Assembly: GCA_023429565.1 (NCBI GenBank)
Contig: JAEZDJ010000116.1
Coordinates: forward strand, 1 to 23,750
Direction of reading: 5' to 3'
Source of the DNA: Actinomycetes bacterium
GTDB taxonomy: Bacteria > Actinomycetota > Coriobacteriia > Coriobacteriales > Eggerthellaceae
DNA length: 23,750 nt
The position numbers and the translations under genes are program-made. Below are positions 1 through 5,960 of the stretch, in pieces. Under the pieces are notes generated by a model. The model was given only the letters and a program-made list of their open reading frames with translations. It searched no databases and was not told the origin of the DNA. Numbering within the stretch: the stretch's first letter is position 1; each line of letters begins with the position of its first letter.

Positions 1-117
1 GGTGTACATGTCGAGGGAAAGGGGCGTGACGAGACTCGTCAGGACAAGCAAGACGACAAGTCCCAAGGGTCCGAGACGCCTCTGCGGCCGGACAAGCCAA
101 TTCTTCATGGTATTCAT
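1..117 (-). CDS. Bcr/CflA-type MFS drug exporter, N-terminal fragment
   Basis: Only the first 39 codons lie in the window; the gene continues past the left edge. The reading begins MNTMKNWLVRP, then a basic stretch, then a hydrophobic first membrane segment that ends PLSLDMYTP. A first helix closing on a D-M-Y/P-type motif is characteristic of the Bcr/CflA branch of proton-driven multidrug exporters in the inner membrane. Two ATG codons lie in tandem (120-118 and 117-115). The second sits 7 bases after the AAGGA ribosome site and is preferred. The ribosome site is inside a small hairpin described separately. The assignment rests on a short segment, so another 12-14 TM MFS exporter is possible. 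Confidence 0.55.
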   Translation of the reverse strand, partial: MNTMKNWLVRPQRRLGPLGLVVLLVLTSLVTPLSLDMYT

Positions 118-125
118 CATGGATT

Positions 126-142
126 CCTTCGTATGCCGAAGG
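126..142 (-). promoter_or_regulatory. Hairpin covering the ribosome site of the MFS gene
   Basis: CCTTCG (126-131) and CGAAGG (137-142) form a 6-bp stem around a 5-base loop. On the minus strand the second arm contains the AAGG of the Shine-Dalgarno sequence, 5 bases before the first ATG. Folding would therefore hide the ribosome site. The pairing is seen directly; a regulatory role is inference. Confidence 0.35.
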
Positions 143-435
143 CGACCCGTAGCGGGATTACAAGACAGCTACTTTAGCGAAGCAACGGCCCGAACGTGCG
201 CAATCTGCCGATCTTCATATACTCACCATGTCTTCTTCCCTGATGTTTTGCCTAAAGATCGCTCAATACTGTTCGACCATAGTCCGCGCCTTCCCAATGC
301 AGCATGCAAAACAAGGCTTGCGGAAGCTCTTGGGCAAACCAGACACCCGGATCATCCGACTCGGGCGTCTGCACCCTCCAACCTCACCGCCTCCTCGACA
401 ACCTGCCAAGGCCCCAGCACGCCACAAGCGAAACG
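143..435. other. Intergenic stretch, no supported gene
   Basis: This stretch of about 290 bases lies upstream of the MFS exporter on the minus strand. Open frames on both strands are short, lack ribosome sites and have no recognisable product. One minus-strand frame ending with TAG at 252-254 reads about 43 protein-like residues but has no convincing start. It could be a gene remnant. I see no clear promoter or terminator. Confidence 0.4.
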
Positions 436-768
436 CTAATTGAATGCAAGGATTGCTGCCGCGTCGGCCTCTTCCCGATATGCCCCGAATGAAGACCGGT
501 AGCTGTACTGGGTCAATCCGCGCAGTTCTTCATCGGTCGCGGCATAATATGAGTCCATCTGCACGCGCTCGCCTGTCCGATAATCATTTTTCATGTAGCG
601 TATGGCCGAATGAGCACCGACACCCGTTTCGCCCGTTTCGACATGGACGACGCCACATGCCACGCACCTGCGACCCCGTCCATCACGCTGGCCATTCCAT
701 CGATCGGCCCGACCGCAAGCACAAACGGACGCCAAATCGTCCACGTGCGAAAACCGAGTTTGCGGCAA
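436..768 (-). pseudogene. Doubtful small ORF or decayed gene downstream of the acetyltransferase
   Basis: I do not recognise this ORF. It could encode 110 residues from a TTG at 768, only 18 bases past the acetyltransferase stop. An AGGAGG lies about 14 bases before the TTG, which is too far to be ideal. The first part has two Cys-x-Cys / Cys-x-x-Cys clusters. The last 50 residues, beginning MKNDYRTGERV, have protein-like composition. A second minus-strand frame, rich in coding-like codons, ends in a TGA that overlaps the ATG of that MKNDY segment (ATGA). The region may therefore be a frameshifted gene or two tiny coupled ORFs. The tail after MDSYYAATDEEL loosely resembles the start of Eis-type acetyltransferases, but this is weak. 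It should not be given a function. Confidence 0.25.
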
Positions 769-786
769 CGCGGCGTTCGGTCCCTC

Positions 787-1197
787 CTAAGAGAGGCCAG
801 CCTGATTACGCAGCATGCCGCACTTGTCTGCGGGCAAATAGTCGAATCGATGCCTGTGATACAACGTGTCTGCCGGAGAGTTCGCTATGAGGCAAATATA
901 GCTGTCCTCGTGGGTATTGAGATCAAAATAGCCGTCGATGGCTCGCATGATCGTTTCCGCATGTCCCTGTCGGCGGTACTCCGCGTCAACCATCACGTCG
1001 TTGACCACGAACGCAATGCCCCCATCACCGACGATCCTTCCAAACGCAATCAGCTTCGCTCCCTCATAGAGGGATGCCGTGAACAGCGAATTCTGCAAAG
1101 CGATTTCCGCTCGTTCCAAATCTTTTGGACCCATGCCGGACCGCATTCGCAAGTCCACGTAGTCATGGGCCTGAGGTGCCTCAAGCACAAGCTGCAT
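787..1197 (-). CDS. GNAT-family N-acetyltransferase
   Basis: This 136-residue protein has the GNAT fold pattern: a short N-terminal strand-helix region, a central strand rich in hydrophobics (residues 61-70, ending NDVMV), then the acetyl-CoA pyrophosphate loop YRRQGHA (74-80) followed by a helix (ETIMRAI). The C-terminal segment ends in a YHRHRFDYLP-type strand, as in COG0454 acetyltransferases. The start at 1197 is preferred because GAAGGAAG lies 5 bases upstream; an earlier in-frame ATG at 1245 has no such site. It would transfer acetyl from acetyl-CoA to an amine in the cytoplasm; the substrate is not predictable. It lies 82 bases downstream of the LuxR-type gene on the same strand and may be co-transcribed. 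Confidence 0.85.
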   Translation of the reverse strand: MQLVLEAPQAHDYVDLRMRSGMGPKDLERAEIALQNSLFTASLYEGAKLIAFGRIVGDGGIAFVVNDVMVDAEYRRQGHAETIMRAIDGYFDLNTHEDSYICLIANSPADTLYHRHRFDYLPADKCGMLRNQAGLS

Positions 1198-1279
1198 ATG
1201 ATCTTCCTTCTTTCGATCCCCCTGCCTTTTGCCCTCAATCTCCAAGCGCTGGACGGGACGGGGAAAGGCCGAGGGGGGT

Positions 1280-2758
1280 TCAAGCTTGCATCTTGTCGGG
1301 ATTCAACCCGATCGTCTTGTTTACCACGTCAATGGCTTCCTGCTTGTTATGCAACTTCATTTTCTTATAAATGGAACGGACATGCGTCCCCACGGTATTG
1401 TTGGCAATAAACAGCAACGCAGCCACTTTGCTCACGCTGTATCCCATGGAGAGGAAGTAGAGTATCTCCTCTTCGCGCTTCGACAGCGCATACCGTTGCG
1501 CCAAAACCGCCACCGCCGAAGATCGGGCGGCATCGAGAAGAGACTGGGCTGACACCCGCTCGCCCTGTTCAAACAGGGCAGAAACCCCACTGGTGCGTTT
1601 ATGGAAGTACCACGAATACCCCACCGCAAAAATCAAAAGCACCCCAAGCACCAGAAGCACGGTCAGGCGAAAATCAGAAGAATCCGCCAAGGCACCCGTG
1701 CTCACGGGAAGGTAGAAGAACATCATGAGCGCTTTCGCCAGAAAATACGGAACGAGGAACATGATGCCAATGCTGAACTCAATCTTGAAATCGTAGATGA
1801 ATGTCAGAGAAAGAACCACCACGAAGAAGACTATGGCCACAAAGCGACGCACGAAGCAGGTAAACTGGAAGCAGAACTCATATGACGAGCTTGCATAGAA
1901 AAAAATGAAGATGTAGGCGAGCAAAAAGAAAACGCCGAGAAATTGAATGAGGCTTTGCGTCGCTCCGTTGACAATCGACTCCTCTTCGCCGCCTTTATAC
2001 AACACTCCGATGATGAGGGCGATTCCTATAAGCAAGAGGGCATAGAACGTGGGGTGTTCATAATGGGAATCGGGATATCCCTCATTGAGAACATCGACAT
2101 AGCTGATCAACAGCATGACAAAAAGAAACAAGGTGGCAGAAATCAAATAGCCCTTGCCCTTTGCGTTGGCAGGCTTCGTTCGCCGATGCTTAGCGAGAGG
2201 CTTTGCCCAGGGAACGACAGAGCAGAGAGCGACCAGCGGCAAGGAAACCACCTCGAGCATGGCCATATAGGGAGTGTCGTTGACATCGCTTGGCGTGATG
2301 ACGCTGTAGACAAAAGCCGCTCCCAGCACTGAAAGCAAAACGCTCCTGACCCCAAGCGACAGGGATTCCTGTTTCAACTTGTTGAGCCAGACAAACAGGA
2401 TGGGGCAAAAGGCGACACTCAGAACGATCAGACATGCCGCCATCATCCCAAGGCGAGCCTCGGGCATGAAAAGATCAGGGATATCGAACAGCAGGAAAAT
2501 CCCCGCCAAGAACGCAAGGGCGCCTGCGGAGGCAATCACTTTTTTTGATGGAAGGCGCGCCCGGTCGCGAGCGGCAACCAACGAATACCCGAAAATCAAG
2601 ACACACAGGGCAATGAGAAAAATCCCGTAGTACTCATAAAGGGACATGCCCGGCGGCTCATAGGCATTGATGCCAAACAGGAATTTCTGTATGAACACAA
2701 ACAAAAACGTCTGCCCAAGAACAAGGGGCAGCGTTTCTTTCAGCTTTGCCACATCCAT
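1280..2758 (-). CDS. LuxR-family regulator with polytopic membrane N-terminus
   Basis: This 492-residue protein has roughly ten to twelve hydrophobic segments across residues 1-390, then a soluble linker and a C-terminal LuxR/GerE helix-turn-helix at about 423-485. The signature is SKREEEILYFLSMGYS, then a recognition helix around NNTVGTHVRSIYKKM. Membrane-anchored LuxR proteins of this layout are abundant in Eggerthellaceae, often beside exported flavoprotein reductases. The expected role is to sense a signal in or across the membrane and control the adjacent operon. The start at 2758 is chosen because GGAG lies 9 bases before the ATG; the longer frame from a TTG at 2806 lacks a ribosome site. 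It is transcribed divergently from the flavoprotein at 3055, its most likely target. The ligand is unknown. Confidence 0.85.
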   Translation of the reverse strand: MDVAKLKETLPLVLGQTFLFVFIQKFLFGINAYEPPGMSLYEYYGIFLIALCVLIFGYSLVAARDRARLPSKKVIASAGALAFLAGIFLLFDIPDLFMPEARLGMMAACLIVLSVAFCPILFVWLNKLKQESLSLGVRSVLLSVLGAAFVYSVITPSDVNDTPYMAMLEVVSLPLVALCSVVPWAKPLAKHRRTKPANAKGKGYLISATLFLFVMLLISYVDVLNEGYPDSHYEHPTFYALLLIGIALIIGVLYKGGEEESIVNGATQSLIQFLGVFFLLAYIFIFFYASSSYEFCFQFTCFVRRFVAIVFFVVVLSLTFIYDFKIEFSIGIMFLVPYFLAKALMMFFYLPVSTGALADSSDFRLTVLLVLGVLLIFAVGYSWYFHKRTSGVSALFEQGERVSAQSLLDAARSSAVAVLAQRYALSKREEEILYFLSMGYSVSKVAALLFIANNTVGTHVRSIYKKMKLHNKQEAIDVVNKTIGLNPDKMQA

Positions 2759-3054
2759 GTAAACCCACTCCGGAATTGTGCGTCCGATCGCCCCAAAAAG
2801 CCCCAAAGAAACAAGTAATGCGTTATGCGGTAGCGATATACCGGCTAAGACATTATCACTTGAAAAACTTCACCAAGTATACAGTATTGCCGTCGCTCAA
2901 ACCACTTCTTAGCATGGGGTCCGCCTTGGAAAGCCGTTTGAAAATCATGTGGCGACATCGAGGAGGAGGGAGGGGCGCAAAGAACTTTCTCTCGATTGTT
3001 TAAAACGGCACCAAGCACAATCAGGCAAAAACGAACGACAAGAAAAGAGAAAGC
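2759..3054. promoter_or_regulatory. Divergent promoter region between LuxR regulator and flavoprotein
   Basis: This region of 296 bases separates two divergent genes, so it must carry both promoters. It is more AT-rich than its surroundings. It contains a short direct repeat AGTAT-AC-AGTAT near 2877-2888 and an AT-rich stretch (3000-3050) just before the flavoprotein. I cannot pick -35/-10 pairs with confidence. The short downstream ribosome site is AGAGAAAGC before the ATG at 3055. Confidence 0.45.
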
Positions 3055-4917
3055 ATGAAGCACAACACGGACGCAGGGAAGACGCGCCGGGATTTCCTCA
3101 AGCTTGCAGCACTGGGAACGGGCGGCATCGTGGGAGCAGGTTTGCTGGGAGGCTGTTCTCCCCAGGCAACGGCAGACGCTCCGGCAGGCAACTGTTTCAT
3201 AGGATACGGATCGGGCGCCAAGGGCGATCTGTCTGCCCTGGTGGCAATCGAAGACGGCGTCATTGTCAGCGTGACCCCCGGACCAAACCATGAAAGCCAG
3301 GGTCCTGGAGAAACCGCCTTCGCCGTGCTCTCGCAGCGCGTTGTTGAAACCCAATCCATCAATGTCGATGCCGTCTCTGGCGCCACGCTGACAAGCTTTG
3401 GGTATCTTTCAGCGATCAAGGAGGCCGTTGAAGCAGCAGGCCTGACAAAGACGTTTGACGTTCCTGCCGAAGCCGAAGAGGTTGCACGGGAAGACGCCGA
3501 GTACGACGTCGTGATCGTCGGCGCCGGCGGGGCCGGGCTCATGGCGGCCATGACTCTCATATATCCCAACTACGACAACGTCAAATCCGACATGAACATC
3601 ATTGTCCTCGAAAAGCTGGATGTGGTGGGAGGCTCAACTGGCCTGTCGTTCGGAGGCTGCGCAGTCGGCGACGGGCTGAAGGCCAACGACGTGATGGGGC
3701 ACCATGTGTCCCCCGATCAGATGGTCGACTTGCTCATGAAGCGCAACTCCGATGGCGTCAACGAGCCCTTGGCGCGAGCGGTGTTCACAAAATCGCCGGA
3801 CACGGTGGCCAACATCAGCGCCTTTGGAGGCCCCTACGCCACCAGCTACACCGGCAACGTCAAGACCTACAGCGGCTATTCCTACCTTCAGATGGATGCG
3901 AACCTCAACCTGCTGTTAAGCGATGTGGACAAGGCAAATCTAGGCATGTTCACCAATCAGGGCGGATACGCGCTCGCCCACTTCCTGCAGACGAAGGTCC
4001 GCCAATCCGGTTGCGAGATACGAACGGGCGCCAAGGCCTCCGAACTCATCATGGAAGCCGGAAAAGTGGCAGGCGTCCATGTTGCAGAAGGCTCGGTTGA
4101 ATATGATCTGAAAGCCAAGAAGGTCATTCTGGCCTGCGGAGGGTTCACCCAGAGCAAGGACTACATGAAAGAATTGGCCGGTGACGAGGTGCCCGTCTAC
4201 ACCCCGTGGTGCAGTGCGGGAGCAACCGGCGACGCCTTCGGCCTGACGGAAGGCCTGGGAGTGACGCGCGTCGGAGAAGGAGCGCTCGTCTACTTCAGCC
4301 TTGACTCAAGACTGGGCATGTTCTCAGATCTCAACAATGCCTTCAGGCAGCGCAAAGAGATCATCGTCAACGAAGAAGGCAAGCGGATGGTTGACGAGAA
4401 CCAAGACGAATACTATATCGCCTATCACATCAGCCAAGCGACCAATGGGCACGCATTCGCCATCATCGACAGCGCCAATCCCAATGTGAAAGTGTTCGAG
4501 AAATGGGTTGACCGCGGCAAGGTGATCAAGGCCGACACGATCGAAGAGCTGGCAGAGGCCTACCATATCGACGGAACGGGGCTGGCGGAAACCATCGAAG
4601 CCCACAACGCTGCTTACGACAAAGGCGAAACCCCCGAATTCGACACGCCGCAGAAAGCGATGTACCCCATCAAGACAGGTCCTTTCTACGCGGGCGAGAT
4701 ATCCATCTGCGTAATCGGCAGCCTTGTCGGTCTGAAGGTGAACGAAAACTGCCAGATCCTCGGCACGGGCGACCAGCCCATCGACGGCCTCTACGGCGTG
4801 GGCGAGGTGTGCTTGGGAGGAAACATCCTTTCGAAGTATTACTCAGGAGGCTGCAGCGTGGCGACAGCCCTCAATACCGGACGCATCAGCGCTGAACACA
4901 TCGCCGTCAATCTGTAA
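3055..4917 (+). CDS. Tat-exported lipoprotein flavin reductase with FMN-binding and FAD domains
   Basis: This 620-residue protein belongs to the fumarate/urocanate reductase and 3-ketosteroid dehydrogenase superfamily. Residues 9-35 form a twin-arginine signal (KTRRDFLKLA), a hydrophobic stretch and a lipobox LGGC, so it should be exported folded and lipid-anchored outside the membrane. Residues about 45-130 are an FMN-binding domain with the covalent attachment motif SGAT (108-111), which ApbE-type transferases modify on threonine. The FAD domain follows, with GAGGAG at 156-161. The GKRMVDE segment carries Arg444, at the position of the proton-relay arginine of fumarate reductases. The C-terminus (GVGEVCLGGN...YSGGCS) closes the FAD site. 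It probably reduces an organic electron acceptor using electrons passed through FMN. The substrate is unknown. A divergent LuxR regulator at 2758 likely controls it. Confidence 0.9.
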   Translation: MKHNTDAGKTRRDFLKLAALGTGGIVGAGLLGGCSPQATADAPAGNCFIGYGSGAKGDLSALVAIEDGVIVSVTPGPNHESQGPGETAFAVLSQRVVETQSINVDAVSGATLTSFGYLSAIKEAVEAAGLTKTFDVPAEAEEVAREDAEYDVVIVGAGGAGLMAAMTLIYPNYDNVKSDMNIIVLEKLDVVGGSTGLSFGGCAVGDGLKANDVMGHHVSPDQMVDLLMKRNSDGVNEPLARAVFTKSPDTVANISAFGGPYATSYTGNVKTYSGYSYLQMDANLNLLLSDVDKANLGMFTNQGGYALAHFLQTKVRQSGCEIRTGAKASELIMEAGKVAGVHVAEGSVEYDLKAKKVILACGGFTQSKDYMKELAGDEVPVYTPWCSAGATGDAFGLTEGLGVTRVGEGALVYFSLDSRLGMFSDLNNAFRQRKEIIVNEEGKRMVDENQDEYYIAYHISQATNGHAFAIIDSANPNVKVFEKWVDRGKVIKADTIEELAEAYHIDGTGLAETIEAHNAAYDKGETPEFDTPQKAMYPIKTGPFYAGEISICVIGSLVGLKVNENCQILGTGDQPIDGLYGVGEVCLGGNILSKYYSGGCSVATALNTGRISAEHIAVNL

Positions 4918-4966
4918 CGGTTGGTCCGAGAGCAAAGCCTGACGGCTGGTCCAAGAGCATAGTCTG
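4917..4966. repeat. 25-bp imperfect tandem duplication after the flavoprotein stop
   Basis: Two consecutive 25-base units, 4917-4941 and 4942-4966, both begin ACGG and match at 21 of 25 positions (differences at unit positions 5, 12, 19 and 22). The first unit starts on the last base of the flavoprotein stop codon. The duplication is read directly; any function is unknown. Confidence 0.7.
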
Positions 4967-4976
4967 GCTTTTGAGC

Positions 4977-5009
4977 TCAAGGGGCGCTGGTTCGACCAGC
5001 GCCCCTTGA
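4977..5009. terminator. Bidirectional hairpin terminator between convergent genes
   Basis: A perfect 14-bp inverted repeat (TCAAGGGGCGCTGG and its complement) flanks a 5-base loop TTCGA. It lies 60 bases after the flavoprotein stop and 28 bases after the end of the aquaporin gene on the other strand. There is no strong U-run on either side, so it may act as a strong but non-canonical terminator or 3' stabiliser for both transcripts. Confidence 0.6.
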
Positions 5010-5036
5010 AGCCTGCAGAAAGCCAAATGAGGCTCT

Positions 5037-5741
5037 TTATGATCGGGGCTTGAAGAATCTCCAGAGGACCGCCGCAAGAGCGCCGCCTGCCAAGGGAGCA
5101 AAGATGAACACCCAAACCTGGCTGAACGCAAGCGGGTCATAGGGCAGCATCATGAGAGCAGGCCCAAAGCTACGTGCCGGATTAACTGAAGTTCCCGTCA
5201 GAGGGATACCCATGATATGGACGAACGTCAACGTCAGACCGATGATGATGCCAGCATAGGGCGCCGTTTTTTCATTGGCGGTCGATCCGAGAGCCGCGAG
5301 AACGAAAATGCAGCTCAATATAACCTCGACAACGATGGCACCACCAAGGCTCAAGCCGACAGACGATGCCGCCTCATAGCCGTTCGCCCCAAGTCCCGTC
5401 ATGCCGACGCCGCCCAAGAACCAGGAACTTTGAATGATGAAGAACAGGATTGCCGCAGCAACGATGCCGCCGATAAACTGCGCCACCCAATATCCGGCAA
5501 GGTCTTTTCCGCTCAGACGCTTGTCGAGGAACATCCCGAACGAAAGGGCCGGATTGATATGGCAGCCCGAAATGTTCCCAATCACAAAGGCCATCGCGAT
5601 GATGGACAAGCCGAATGCCATTGCAATGCCTAACGTTCCCAAAATAGACCCTGCAATCGCAGCGCTCCCACATCCGAACAAGGTAAGCACGCACGTGCCA
5701 AACGCCTCGGCTGCATACTTTTTCATACTCGATGGTTCCAT
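5037..5741 (-). CDS. aqpZ: Aquaporin Z, water channel
   Basis: This 234-residue six-helix membrane protein carries both pore motifs of the MIP family: HINPALS (NPA at 63-65) and SVNPARS (NPAR at 187-190). The selectivity-filter residues fit the water-specific type: Phe43, His175, Thr184 and Arg190 occupy the positions of Phe43, His174, Thr183 and Arg189 of Escherichia coli AqpZ. Glycerol facilitators lack this histidine. Length is normal for AqpZ (about 230). The start at 5741 is chosen for a strong AAGGAGG 5 bases upstream; an upstream in-frame extension to 5816 has none. It stands alone on the minus strand, convergent with the flavoprotein gene and about 220 bases downstream of the pseudo-methyltransferase gene. 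Confidence 0.93.
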   Translation of the reverse strand: MEPSSMKKYAAEAFGTCVLTLFGCGSAAIAGSILGTLGIAMAFGLSIIAMAFVIGNISGCHINPALSFGMFLDKRLSGKDLAGYWVAQFIGGIVAAAILFFIIQSSWFLGGVGMTGLGANGYEAASSVGLSLGGAIVVEVILSCIFVLAALGSTANEKTAPYAGIIIGLTLTFVHIMGIPLTGTSVNPARSFGPALMMLPYDPLAFSQVWVFIFAPLAGGALAAVLWRFFKPRS

Positions 5742-5850
5742 GACGCCTCCTTGGTCATTGCAGCGAATATGCAGCGATGACACACCGGGCCTTTCTCCTG
5801 AAATCGATCTGTTCAAATCTTGTATAGATGGAGATGAGGAGCGTTCTGGC

Positions 5851-5887
5851 TCCCTGAATGAGAGAATTCCCCTCCCTCATTCAGGGA
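5851..5887. terminator. Inverted repeat downstream of the pseudo-methyltransferase gene
   Basis: TCCCTGAATGAG (5851-5862) and CTCATTCAGGGA (5876-5887) form a 12-bp stem with a 13-base loop. It lies 74 bases past the stop of the minus-strand fusion gene and upstream of aqpZ. No U-run follows, so termination is plausible but unproven. It could also be a regulatory element for aqpZ. Confidence 0.4.
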
Positions 5888-5960
5888 TTCCAGCCGCTCC
5901 GCCTTCTCGCTGGCACCATCGGCATGCGGGATTCGAGTGCCAGAAAGAGCGTGAGCCGCT

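Noticed and set aside
2..443. Plus-strand ORFs over the left edge
   Set aside because: The minus strand of 1-117 encodes a clear MFS start, and the plus-strand frames have no ribosome site or recognisable motifs.
4985..5003. GGTTCGACC as a tRNA T-arm
   Set aside because: The loop is 5 bases and it sits inside a perfect 14-bp hairpin; no anticodon or acceptor arms are present.
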